Shown: positions 1-5,868, numbered from the stretch's first letter. The stretch is 6,533 bases of DNA from an uncultured Collinsella sp. (GCA_958372035.1 CATXML010000068.1:1-6533), one strand, 5' to 3'. Notes: generated by a model from the sequence alone, not told the origin. A program made the numbers and translations.

Positions 1-1109
1 TCGCCCTTGCCCACGGGCTCAAACAGCTCAATGCGGGCGATGGCGGCGCGGCGACGGCGGTCGTCGGGCTTGAGGCCGCGCACATCGCGGTTGGCCGGGC
101 GGCTGCCCAGCACCGTGCCCACGATCTGGCCGCGGTTGTTGGAACGCTCATAGCTCATCATCTCGTCGCCCGAGGTGCCGTCCTGATAGGCGTGCGTAAA
201 GTCGCGGTTAAAGCAGCGCTTGAGCTGGCGCTGGCGGGCGGCTTTCTCGTCCTTGGCAACGGTGGTTCCGGCCAGCATGTCATCAATCTGATGACGATAC
301 ACGTCGACGATGGAATACACGTAATCGGGCGCCTTCATGCGGCCCTCGAGCTTGAGCGACGCAGCGCCGGCGTCATACAGGCGGCGAACAAGTTGTGAGG
401 TGTTGGTGTCACGTGGGCACAGCGCGCGCTCGCGACCGGCAGGGGAGAGCGAGCGACCGTTCTCGTCGATCAGCTCGTAGGGCAGGCGGCAGGGCTGGGC
501 GCACATGCCACGGTTGGCCGATCGTCCCGCCATGGCAAAGCTCGAAAGCAGGCACAGGCCCGAGTAGCAAAAGCAGATGGCGCCATGGCTAAAGACCTCA
601 AGGTCCACATCGGGCGCGGCATCGTGGATGGCGGCAATCTCGTCGATGGAAAGCTCGCGCGAGAGGGTCACGCGGTCGGCGCCCTGCTCGCGGCACCAAA
701 GGGTTCCGCGGTCGTCGTGGATGTTCGCCTGGGTCGAGATATGCGTCTCGATGCCGGGCATGGTGCGCTTGACCCCAAAGAACAGGCCCCAGTCCTGGAT
801 GATGAAGGCGTCGGCGCCCAGCGTGGAGCAGCGATGGATGAGCTGCAACGCATCGCTCATCTCGGATTCCTTGATGACGATGTTGACCGTGACGTAGACG
901 CGCGAGCCGGCCAGGTGCGCGGCGCGGCAGGCCTGCTCAAAGGCCTCGTCGGTAAAGTTGGTGGCCTTGCGGCGTGCGTTGAAGCTGCCCATGCCGCAGT
1001 AGATGGCGTCTGCCCCGGCGGCGAGTGCGGCGGCAAAGGGCTCGGGCCCTCCGGCGGGCGCCAAAAGCTCGGGTCTGCGGTTGGTGGTTCGACTGGCGGT
1101 TGCGGTCAT
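1..1109 (-). CDS. Peptidase U32 family protein (RlhA/TrhP-like), C-terminus cut by window edge
   Basis: The 369 visible codons start at an ATG (1107-1109) preceded by GGCAGG about five bases upstream; the 3' end runs off the left edge. An N-terminal ELLAPAGG (residues 14-21) opens the TIM-barrel-like U32 domain. The family signature EVFSHGAICFCYSGLC lies at residues 171-186, followed by NRGMCAQPC (199-207). This gives cysteines 179, 186, 203 and 207, spaced like the conserved cysteines of the family. KLEGR sits at 253-257 and FNRDFTHAY further on. The family was named for collagenase-like peptidases, but studied bacterial members such as E. coli RlhA and TrhP take part in 23S rRNA or tRNA hydroxylation, so RNA modification is the more likely role. 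Which subgroup this is, including the longer RlhA type with an extra C-terminal domain, cannot be decided without the missing end. It is divergent from ridA and has no evident link to the purine genes. Confidence 0.93.
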   Translation of the reverse strand, partial: MTATASRTTNRRPELLAPAGGPEPFAAALAAGADAIYCGMGSFNARRKATNFTDEAFEQACRAAHLAGSRVYVTVNIVIKESEMSDALQLIHRCSTLGADAFIIQDWGLFFGVKRTMPGIETHISTQANIHDDRGTLWCREQGADRVTLSRELSIDEIAAIHDAAPDVDLEVFSHGAICFCYSGLCLLSSFAMAGRSANRGMCAQPCRLPYELIDENGRSLSPAGRERALCPRDTNTSQLVRRLYDAGAASLKLEGRMKAPDYVYSIVDVYRHQIDDMLAGTTVAKDEKAARQRQLKRCFNRDFTHAYQDGTSGDEMMSYERSNNRGQIVGTVLGSRPANRDVRGLKPDDRRRRAAIARIELFEPVGKG

Positions 1110-1141
1110 ATCCTGCCTTTCAAAATGCTCAGATACTCAAA

Positions 1142-1147
1142 AGTATA
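1142..1147 (-). promoter_or_regulatory. Candidate -10 box for the U32 gene
   Basis: On the minus strand this reads TATACT, five of six matches to TATAAT. It lies 33 bases upstream of the U32 ATG, so a transcript would have a leader of roughly 26 bases. No convincing -35 hexamer is seen at 16-18 bases, so the call rests on the -10 box and its position only. Confidence 0.35.
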
Positions 1148-1228
1148 GTGGTGCCGTCGCGGCAGGCGATGCCCGCGTTCCAAGCGGGATAAAGTCTTCA
1201 GCAGCTTGGACTGGCTGCTCCACATGAG

Positions 1229-1256
1229 AACCGTTCAGCGGTCCGGGGAAACCGTT
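1229..1256. repeat. Direct repeat AACCGTT, 21-bp period
   Basis: Two identical heptamers, AACCGTT at 1229-1235 and 1250-1256, are separated by 14 bases, so they start 21 bases apart (two helical turns). They lie 36 bases upstream of the candidate ridA -35 box. Read on the minus strand they are AACGGTT-N14-AACGGTT, which nearly matches a pair at 2664-2690 with the same spacing. A tandem operator is an inference; a chance match is possible. Confidence 0.4.
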
Positions 1257-1291
1257 GGGCGATAAAATATTCTCGCAACGTGATAATAATC

Positions 1292-1320
1292 TTGCATCGC
1301 GCGGAAACCTTGAGTACTAT
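1292..1320 (+). promoter_or_regulatory. Candidate ridA promoter
   Basis: TTGCAT (1292-1297) and TACTAT (1315-1320) are separated by 17 bases. The -10 box matches the consensus at four of six positions and the -35 box at three of six, including TTG. Transcription would start near 1327, giving a leader of about 83 bases that begins almost exactly at the hairpin at 1329. Confidence 0.45.
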
Positions 1321-1328
1321 CCCAATCA

Positions 1329-1376
1329 AGCGCGGTGTTCAGACCGAACTGTGCCTCCCGGTGTGAACGCCGCGCT
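1329..1376 (+). other. Large stem-loop at the 5' end of the predicted ridA leader
   Basis: AGCGCGGTGTTCA (1329-1341) pairs with TGAACGCCGCGCT (1364-1376) over 13 base pairs with a single G-U wobble. After a G-G mismatch a further ACCG/CGGT helix (1343-1346 with 1359-1362) extends it, leaving a 12-base loop. No U-run follows, so it is not an ordinary terminator. The ribosome binding site lies 21 bases downstream and is not part of the stem. It could be an mRNA-stabilising 5' stem, a protein-binding site or part of a regulatory leader. Confidence 0.6.
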
Positions 1377-1409
1377 CACGCTTTCTCAACTGATCGTAAG
1401 GAGATAAAC

Positions 1410-1787
1410 ATGAGCAAGACCGTCGTGTCTTCCGATAACGCACCCGCAGCCATCGGCCCGTATTCCCCCGGCATCCAGACCGGCAACATGGTGTTCCTGT
1501 CCGGCCAGCTGGGCATCGACCCCGCAACCGGCAAGATGCCCGAGGGCGTCGAGGCCCAGGCTAAGCAGTCCCTTGCTAACGTCGAGGCCCTGTTGACCGC
1601 TGCCGGCGCCACCTTTGCCGATGTCGTCAAGACCACAGTCTACCTGGCTGACATTGCCGACTTCGCTGCCGTAAACGAGATCTACGCCTCCAAGTTCGAG
1701 GCCCCGTTCCCCGCGCGCAGCGCTTTCCAGGTTGCCGCTCTTCCGGCTGGCGGTCTGGTCGAGATCGAGGTCGTCGCCGCTCTCTAA
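1410..1787 (+). CDS. ridA: RidA family 2-iminobutanoate/2-iminopropanoate deaminase
   Basis: This complete 125-residue protein has the usual length of the YjgF/YER057c/UK114 (RidA) family. RidA hydrolyses reactive enamine/imine intermediates such as 2-aminoacrylate, made by PLP-dependent dehydratases and lyases, to the 2-oxo acid and ammonia. It works as a cytosolic trimer with active sites between subunits. GPYSP (16-20), the FLSGQLGIDPATG stretch (29-41) and PARSAFQVAALP (101-112) are typical. Arg103 corresponds to the carboxylate-binding arginine and Glu120 to the conserved C-terminal glutamate. The start at 1410 is chosen over an upstream in-frame ATG at 1335 because AAGGAG at 1398-1403 lies six bases before it and MSKTVVSSDNAPAAIGPYSP is a standard RidA N-terminus. 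It faces the PAS regulator convergently across a shared terminator. RidA-type genes next to YheO/DauR-like regulators are known, for example the dgu genes of Pseudomonas aeruginosa. Confidence 0.97.
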   Translation: MSKTVVSSDNAPAAIGPYSPGIQTGNMVFLSGQLGIDPATGKMPEGVEAQAKQSLANVEALLTAAGATFADVVKTTVYLADIADFAAVNEIYASKFEAPFPARSAFQVAALPAGGLVEIEVVAAL

Positions 1788-1817
1788 GGCGTTGGCCACA
1801 ACTAAACATGACATGCA

Positions 1818-1855
1818 AAAAGACCCTGCAGCGCGTGCGAGCTGCAGGGTCTTTT
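1818..1855. terminator. Bidirectional intrinsic terminator between ridA and the PAS regulator
   Basis: AAAAGACCCTGCAGC (1818-1832) pairs perfectly with GCTGCAGGGTCTTTT (1841-1855), giving 15 base pairs around an 8-base loop. A run of T follows the stem on the plus strand and, because of the leading A-run, also on the minus strand. It therefore can end both ridA, 30 bases upstream, and the convergent regulator, which stops at 1900. Confidence 0.93.
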
Positions 1856-1899
1856 GTCAAGTGACGAATCGCTTGTGGAGCCGCGCTCCATTTTGCTCG

Positions 1900-2556
1900 T
1901 TAGCCCTCCTTGCGGACTTTTTGCAGGTAGCGGTACACGCTGGGCTCCGAGATGCCCAACGCGGTGGCAGCGCAGGCCACGGCGCCCTTGAGCATGAACA
2001 CCCCGTTGCCGTTGAGGTGGCGAATGACGTCCACGCGGTCGCTCTGACCAAGCGACGCTACATCCAGCCCGCGCGCGCTCAGCAACTCGGCAATGCTGCG
2101 GTCGATGAGCTCCTGGGTGGACTCCGAAAGGCTTTCGACCTCGATAGGGGCGGGCTCCGTGCGCGTCGGCGCTGCGTCGAAGCACGCCATGAGCTGCTGC
2201 GCCATGGCGTTGATGGAGCGTACGGTCGAGAGGTCGGTGTTGACGCAGAGCATACCGACGATCTCGTCATCCTCGCGGATAAAGAACGTCGCGGACTCCA
2301 ACGTCTTGCCACCGGCACCGCGCCCCTCGTAGCCCGTAATAAACGGCAGGTCGCGATACTTGGGGTCGTGCATGATCTTGAGCGCCAGATCGGTGGCGGG
2401 ACCGCCGATCTTACGGCCGCTCACGATGCCGTTGCGAATATCGACGATGGCGTGGTCGGGATCCGAGAAATCGTGTAGCACGATTTCGCTGTTCTTACCG
2501 AGTATCTGCTCCAGGAAATCGACCATCGGCAAAAAGCGGCGTACGGTCTCGTTCAC
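1900..2556 (-). CDS. YheO-like PAS domain / helix-turn-helix transcriptional regulator
   Basis: This is a 218-residue protein with two parts. The N-terminal part, about residues 6-117, is a YheO-like PAS domain (PFAM PF08348 type) with LHDFSDPDHAIVDIRNG (27-43) and a GRKIGGPATD stretch (48-56) typical of these proteins. The C-terminal part, about 148-216, is the matching DNA-binding domain: GVFMLKGAVACAATALGIS (185-203) followed by EPSVYRYLQKVRK, a clear helix-turn-helix. Relatives such as DauR and DguR of Pseudomonas sense small metabolites and control amino-acid catabolic genes. The GTG at 2556 is chosen because AAAGGAG lies six bases upstream and the protein then starts at the PAS domain; longer in-frame versions reach into the AT-rich control region. 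It is divergent from the purine permease and convergent with ridA, so it is the natural candidate to control either or both. The ligand, and whether it activates or represses, cannot be read from the sequence. Confidence 0.93.
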   Translation of the reverse strand: MNETVRRFLPMVDFLEQILGKNSEIVLHDFSDPDHAIVDIRNGIVSGRKIGGPATDLALKIMHDPKYRDLPFITGYEGRGAGGKTLESATFFIREDDEIVGMLCVNTDLSTVRSINAMAQQLMACFDAAPTRTEPAPIEVESLSESTQELIDRSIAELLSARGLDVASLGQSDRVDVIRHLNGNGVFMLKGAVACAATALGISEPSVYRYLQKVRKEG

Positions 2557-2562
2557 GGGCAA

Positions 2563-2569
2563 CTCCTTT
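2563..2569 (-). promoter_or_regulatory. Ribosome binding site that fixes the GTG start of the PAS regulator
   Basis: The minus strand reads AAAGGAG, then TTGCCC, then GTG at 2556. The near-perfect Shine-Dalgarno with a six-base gap outweighs the upstream in-frame ATG codons, which have no comparable site. Confidence 0.8.
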
Positions 2570-2663
2570 GGGTGAAATCGGAAATGTTCATAACAATTTT
2601 TTCTCATGGTAACACGGTGTCTATTGACTCGCATATTCGCAGGTACATTGCGTAATACAGACG

Positions 2664-2690
2664 AACGGTATGATTTTGGCGGTAAACGGT
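2664..2690 (+). repeat. Direct repeat AACGGT, 21-bp period
   Basis: AACGGTA (2664-2670) and AACGGTT (2685-2691) start 21 bases apart with 14 bases between, the same geometry as the opposite-strand pair at 1229-1256 upstream of ridA. The repeat lies in the regulator/permease divergent region, where an operator for the local PAS regulator would be expected. The regulatory role is inferred. Confidence 0.4.
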
Positions 2691-2699
2691 TGACCAAAA
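2674..2699. promoter_or_regulatory. Inverted repeat TTTTGG-N14-CCAAAA, possible operator
   Basis: TTTTGG (2674-2679) and CCAAAA (2694-2699) are perfect inverted half-sites around 14 bases, centred 131 bases upstream of the regulator start. It overlaps the second AACGGT repeat. A dimer-binding operator is plausible; six-base arms are short enough to arise by chance. Confidence 0.3.
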
Positions 2700-2790
2700 G
2701 AAAAGTTAGATGTTATTTTGACAAGACACTTTCCTGACCTGCGGAAATGCATTGTCTCAGCTCAAGAATAGTCTGATAACAAAAAATTAT

Positions 2791-2821
2791 TATTGAGAAT
2801 GAGAATCATCTTTAATACGAT
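2791..2821 (+). promoter_or_regulatory. Candidate permease promoter overlapped by a Fur-box-like palindrome
   Basis: TTGAGA (2793-2798, five of six) and TACGAT (2816-2821, four of six) are separated by 17 bases; transcription would start near 2828, about 80 bases before the permease. The same DNA is an imperfect palindrome: arms 2791-2802 and 2806-2817 match at nine of twelve positions around GAA. Bases 2795-2813 match the classical 19-base Fur box at 14 positions by hand alignment. Binding there would block the promoter. Whether a Fur-family protein or another repressor uses it is not known. Confidence 0.45.
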
Positions 2822-2908
2822 ATGCAACGAAGGCACAACCTCAACCCCGCACTGCGTCACAATAGAGCGTTAGATGCGAAAACAACTATTTCGAGGATTG
2901 GTGGTCAA

Positions 2909-4303
2909 ATGACCCAGGAGACGGTTACGAACGGCACTGAAGCCCTGTTCACTCGCGAAGGCATGCCTCCCGTTAAGGAAATGATCCCGTGTGCCCTTCA
3001 GCACGTACTGGCATCGTTTGCCGGCATCATTACCCCGGCGGTCATCATGGCCGGCGTCTACGGCTTTAATAGCCAGCAGAGCACCGACATCATCCAGGTC
3101 GCGCTCATTCTTTCGGCGATCGATACGGCCCTTCAGGCCTTCGCTCCCTTCCGTCGCATCGGCGGCGGCCTGCCCATCGTCATGGGCGTTTCGTTCGCGT
3201 TCCTGCCGGCTCTGCAGGCCATGGGTGCCTCGGGCTTTAGCTTTGGTGCGCTGCTGGGCGGCGAGATCGTCGGCGGCGCCGTCGCGGTCCTCTTTGGTCT
3301 GGCCTACAGCAAGATCAAGTGGCTGTTCCCGCCCGTCGTGACCGGTACGGTCATCTTCTCCATCGGCGTTTCGCTGTATCCCACGGCCGTCAAGTATATG
3401 GCCGGCGGTATGGGTACGCCGCTGTGGGGTACTCCGCAGGCCTGGTGCGTCGCTCTTATCACCTTCGCCGTGGTCTTTGCGCTCGCCAACTTTGGCAAGG
3501 GCACGCTCAAGCTGGGATCCGTGTTCTTTGGCATGATCGTTGGCATGATCGTTTCGATCCCCTTTGGCATGATCGACTTCTCCAGCGTCGCCACCGCTCA
3601 GGTCTTCGCCCTTCCCAAGCTCATGCCCTACGCGCTCGAGTTTGATCCCGAAGTCTGCATTACCCTCGCTGTTGTGTTCCCCATGGTTGCCATCCAGGTT
3701 ATCGGTGACGTCTCCGCCGCCTGCCTGGGCTCCATCGACCGTATGCCCACCGAGCGCGAGCTCTCCGGCGCTATCGTGTCCCAGGGCCTCACCTCTATGG
3801 TCGGCGGCCTGCTGGGCGGTCTTCCCACCAGCGCCCTTGGCCAGAACGTGGGCATCATCTGCTCCAACAAGGTCGTCAACAAGTGGGTCTTTGTGATCAT
3901 CGCGGCCGTCTTTGCCATCGCCGGTCTGTTCCCGCAGCTCTCTGCCGTCCTTTCCGCTATCCCGCAGCCCGTCATCGGCGGCGCGACCGTCGGCGTCTTT
4001 GGCACCATCACCATGAACGGCGTGCGCATGTTCACCCGCGAGGGCCTCACGCAGCGCACTACCACCATCGTCGGCACCTCCGTCGTCTTTGGCCTGGGTA
4101 TCTGGATGGCCAGCGGTTGCCTTGCCGGCGAGGGTATGCCCGCCTGGGTGTCCACCGTCATCGGCTCCAATGCCGTAACCCCCACCGCAATCATGGCCAT
4201 TGTCCTTAACCTGATCCTTCCGCAGACGCCGGTCGTGGCTCAGCACATCGATGCTGCCAAGGACGCTGCCGTGGATCTGGTCTTGCCCGAGAGCAAGAAG
4301 TAA
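2909..4303 (+). CDS. NCS2 family nucleobase (xanthine/uracil-type) permease
   Basis: This 464-residue integral membrane protein of the nucleobase-ascorbate transporter (NCS2) family is rich in hydrophobic segments, as expected for the family's 14-segment fold, and probably imports a purine such as xanthine or urate. The family's first-helix QH pair is at 31-32 (CALQHVLASFAG), GGGLPIVMG at 86-93, and the NAT signature appears as QNVGIICSNK (312-321). Two odd points come from alignment by memory to E. coli XanQ. The helix-8 glutamate (E272, in an ESIGD context) is Gln263 (IQVIGD), and the helix-9 aspartate (D304, in ADG) is Gln292 (SQG). The NAT-motif threonine is also replaced by Asn320. The ATG at 2909 is chosen over one at 2822 because the protein then starts just before the first helix; its ribosome site is modest (GAGG at 2893 or GGTGG at 2900). 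The substrate cannot be fixed from sequence, but ssnA and ygfK downstream favour a purine. Confidence 0.9.
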   Translation: MTQETVTNGTEALFTREGMPPVKEMIPCALQHVLASFAGIITPAVIMAGVYGFNSQQSTDIIQVALILSAIDTALQAFAPFRRIGGGLPIVMGVSFAFLPALQAMGASGFSFGALLGGEIVGGAVAVLFGLAYSKIKWLFPPVVTGTVIFSIGVSLYPTAVKYMAGGMGTPLWGTPQAWCVALITFAVVFALANFGKGTLKLGSVFFGMIVGMIVSIPFGMIDFSSVATAQVFALPKLMPYALEFDPEVCITLAVVFPMVAIQVIGDVSAACLGSIDRMPTERELSGAIVSQGLTSMVGGLLGGLPTSALGQNVGIICSNKVVNKWVFVIIAAVFAIAGLFPQLSAVLSAIPQPVIGGATVGVFGTITMNGVRMFTREGLTQRTTTIVGTSVVFGLGIWMASGCLAGEGMPAWVSTVIGSNAVTPTAIMAIVLNLILPQTPVVAQHIDAAKDAAVDLVLPESKK

Positions 4304-4319
4304 CCAATTCGGTGCTATT

Positions 4320-4420
4320 CGTCGGCGGGCGCATCGCCTCGTCCGCCGACGCCATGCGGCGCCAAGCCGCACTTCAAAGGGTTTGTCCCTTTGGTGAAGC
4401 GTTGACGGGAGAGGGCCCGT
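4320..4420 (+). other. Chain of four hairpins between permease and ssnA
   Basis: In the 195-base gap four stem-loops follow one another: 4320-4330 with 4341-4351 (11 pairs, one G-U); TGCGGC/GCCGCA at 4355-4371; CTTCA plus AAGGG at 4372-4381 with CCCTT and TGAAG at 4387-4399 (three-base bulge); and ACGGG/CCCGT at 4405-4420. None is followed by a U-run, so a classical terminator is not supported. They may set mRNA stability and the relative amounts of permease and SsnA, or form a structured regulatory RNA. TTGACG at 4402-4407 resembles a -35 box but has no convincing -10 partner. Confidence 0.55.
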
Positions 4421-4486
4421 TTCCGGTGTAGGCCGGCGCTTCGCACTCCGCCATGTCAGAGGTGTCAAACCCCGCCCCTGATGTTG

Positions 4487-4493
4487 AAGGGAG
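4487..4493 (+). promoter_or_regulatory. Ribosome binding site that fixes the ssnA start
   Basis: AAGGGAG lies five bases before the ATG at 4499. An in-frame ATG at 4481 would place this site inside the coding sequence and has no good site of its own, so 4499 is preferred. Confidence 0.8.
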
Positions 4494-4498
4494 CATTC

Positions 4499-5854
4499 AT
4501 GCTTCTGGTCGCTAACGGTTCCGTCTTTACTCGCAACGCTCAGACCCCGTTCATTCCCAACGGTGCGGTCGCCATTGACGGAGATACGATCGTCGAAGTG
4601 GGCCCCGAGTGCGAGCTCAAGGCCAAGTACCCGGATGCCGAGTACGTCGACGCCCAGGGCAACCTCATCATGCCCGGACTCATCAACTGCCACACCCACA
4701 TCTACTCGGGTCTGGCCCGCGGCCTTGCCATTAAGGGCTGCAACCCCACCAACTTCCTGGAGAATCTTGAGCAGCAGTGGTGGAAGATCGACGACAACCT
4801 GACGCTCGACGGCACCAAGGCCAGCGCCTATGCCACGATTCTTGACTCCATCCGCGATGGCGTCACCACGATCTTCGATCACCACGCGAGCTTCTGCGAG
4901 ATCCCAGGCAGCCTCTTTACCATTAAGGATGCAGCTCAGGAGCTGGGCATGCGTTCGTGCCTGTGCTACGAGGTCTCCGACCGCCGCGGTCAGGAAAAAT
5001 GCGACCAGGCCATTGCCGAGAACGCCGAGTTTGCCCAGTGGGCCGCCAAGGAGCGTCGCGATAACGACAACCACATGATCGCCGCCATGTTTGGCGGTCA
5101 CGCCACCTTTACGCTTTCGGACGAGACCATGGACAAGATGGCCGAGGCCAACAACGGCCTGACCGGCTTCCACATCCATGTGTGCGAGGGCATGAATGAC
5201 GTGTGGGACTCCCGCCTCAACCGCGGTGGCATCAGCCCCGTCGAGCGCCTGCTGCAGCACAACCTGCTGGGTCCCGACACCATGCTCGGCCACTGCATCC
5301 ACGTGACGCCTGCCGAGATGGATATCGTCAAGGAGTCCGGTACCTGGCTCGTCAACAACCCCGAATCCAATATGGGCAACGCCGTGGGCTGCGCCCCCGT
5401 GCTCGAGTTCTTCCGCCGCGGCATCCCCGTGTGCATGGGCACCGACGCCTACACCCACGACATGCTCGAGAGCCTCAAGGTCTTCCTGATCATTCAGCGC
5501 CACAACGCCGCCATGCCCAACGTGGGCTGGTGCGAGGCCATGACGATGCTGTTCGAGAACAACGCCAAGATGGCGAGCAAGTACTTTGATCGCAAACTCG
5601 GTGTGCTCGAGGCCGGCGCTGCCGCCGACGTCATCGTCATGGACTACAAGCCCTTTACGCCGCTGAGCGAGGAGAACATCGACGGCCACATGCTCTTTGG
5701 CATGATGGGCAAAAACTGCCGCACCACCATCATCAACGGCCGCGTCCTGTACAAGGATCGCGAGTTCGTTGGCATTGATGAGGACAAGATCAACGCGTGG
5801 ACCATGGCCGAGTCCAAGAAGCTCTGGAGCACGCTCAACGATCGCACGTACTAA
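4499..5854 (+). CDS. ssnA: Putative aminohydrolase SsnA (metal-dependent amidohydrolase superfamily)
   Basis: This complete 451-residue protein has about the length of E. coli SsnA. It belongs to the amidohydrolase superfamily, in the ATZ/TRZ/guanine-deaminase-like group. Visible metal and catalytic residues are HTH at 65-67 after LIMPGLINC, a conserved His201 (GGHAT), His227 and Glu230 in HIHVCE, His265 in LGHC, and Asp316 in GTDAYTH. All expected ligands are therefore present. An N-terminal beta-rich segment (about 1-55) and a C-terminal segment ending the composite domain (ADVIVMDY, INGRVLYKD) frame the barrel. In E. coli ssnA lies beside ygfK in the purine region, and ssnA is a marker of selenium-dependent molybdenum hydroxylase loci and of anaerobic urate-degrading clusters. 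The exact reaction is not certain; deamination or ring hydrolysis of a purine-derived intermediate is inferred. It follows the permease after 195 bases and precedes ygfK by 148. Confidence 0.94.
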   Translation: MLLVANGSVFTRNAQTPFIPNGAVAIDGDTIVEVGPECELKAKYPDAEYVDAQGNLIMPGLINCHTHIYSGLARGLAIKGCNPTNFLENLEQQWWKIDDNLTLDGTKASAYATILDSIRDGVTTIFDHHASFCEIPGSLFTIKDAAQELGMRSCLCYEVSDRRGQEKCDQAIAENAEFAQWAAKERRDNDNHMIAAMFGGHATFTLSDETMDKMAEANNGLTGFHIHVCEGMNDVWDSRLNRGGISPVERLLQHNLLGPDTMLGHCIHVTPAEMDIVKESGTWLVNNPESNMGNAVGCAPVLEFFRRGIPVCMGTDAYTHDMLESLKVFLIIQRHNAAMPNVGWCEAMTMLFENNAKMASKYFDRKLGVLEAGAAADVIVMDYKPFTPLSEENIDGHMLFGMMGKNCRTTIINGRVLYKDREFVGIDEDKINAWTMAESKKLWSTLNDRTY

Positions 5855-5868
5855 TTACAAGTAGATTC

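Larger units (their letters stand above)
1110..1409. other. Divergent spacer between U32 gene and ridA
   Basis: This 300-base gap holds no credible gene. From left to right it carries: the U32 ribosome binding site and candidate -10 box; two small hairpins (CCCGC/GCGGG at 1172-1188 and AGCAGC/GCTGCT at 1200-1219); a direct repeat of AACCGTT at 1229 and 1250; a candidate ridA promoter at 1292-1320; and a large leader hairpin at 1329-1376. The ATG at 1335 that would extend the ridA frame upstream lies inside that hairpin and has no ribosome binding site. Confidence 0.7.
2557..2908. other. AT-rich divergent control region between PAS regulator and permease
   Basis: No credible gene lies in these 352 bases. 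AT-rich blocks occur near 2575-2610 and 2700-2820. Seen here are a pair of AACGGT repeats (2664 and 2685), an inverted repeat TTTTGG-N14-CCAAAA (2674-2699), a consensus TTGACA at 2718-2723 without a good -10 box, a weaker promoter-like pair TTGTCT/GATAAC (2752-2757, 2775-2780) and the best permease promoter at 2793-2821. No clear promoter for the regulator was found on the minus strand. The ATG at 2822, in frame with the permease, has no ribosome binding site and abuts the predicted -10 box. Confidence 0.6.

Noticed and set aside
585..1148. A 187-codon plus-strand frame opposite the U32 gene
   Set aside because: It is antisense to a protein carrying the full U32 signature. It has no ribosome binding site or recognisable domain and is explained by the same GC codon effect.
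1335..1409. N-terminal extension of RidA from the ATG at 1335
   Set aside because: The ATG lies within the leader hairpin. The extra residues are absent from the family, and a strong AAGGAG precedes the ATG at 1410.
1386..1814. A 142-codon minus-strand frame opposite ridA
   Set aside because: It is antisense to ridA, lacks family features and reads like reverse-complement shadow protein.
1732..2478. A 248-codon plus-strand frame across the terminator and the PAS regulator
   Set aside because: It runs through a strong terminator and antisense to a regulator with clear PAS and helix-turn-helix motifs.
2718..2723. Consensus TTGACA as a main permease promoter
   Set aside because: No acceptable -10 hexamer is found 16-18 bases downstream (GCGGAA and neighbours).
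2822..2908. N-terminal extension of the permease from the ATG at 2822
   Set aside because: There is no ribosome binding site, the ATG touches the predicted -10 box, and the extra 29 residues are polar and unlike NCS2 N-termini.
4320..4351. Rho-independent terminator after the permease
   Set aside because: The stem is strong but is followed by GCC-rich sequence with no U-run, so termination is not supported.
2870..5689. A 939-codon open frame on the minus strand, antisense to the permease and ssnA
   Set aside because: It runs opposite two well-recognised genes and through the hairpin-rich spacer. Its product is a His/Asp/Gly/Val-rich string with no family features. High-GC genes rarely use TTA, CTA or TCA codons, so the antiparallel frame simply lacks stops.
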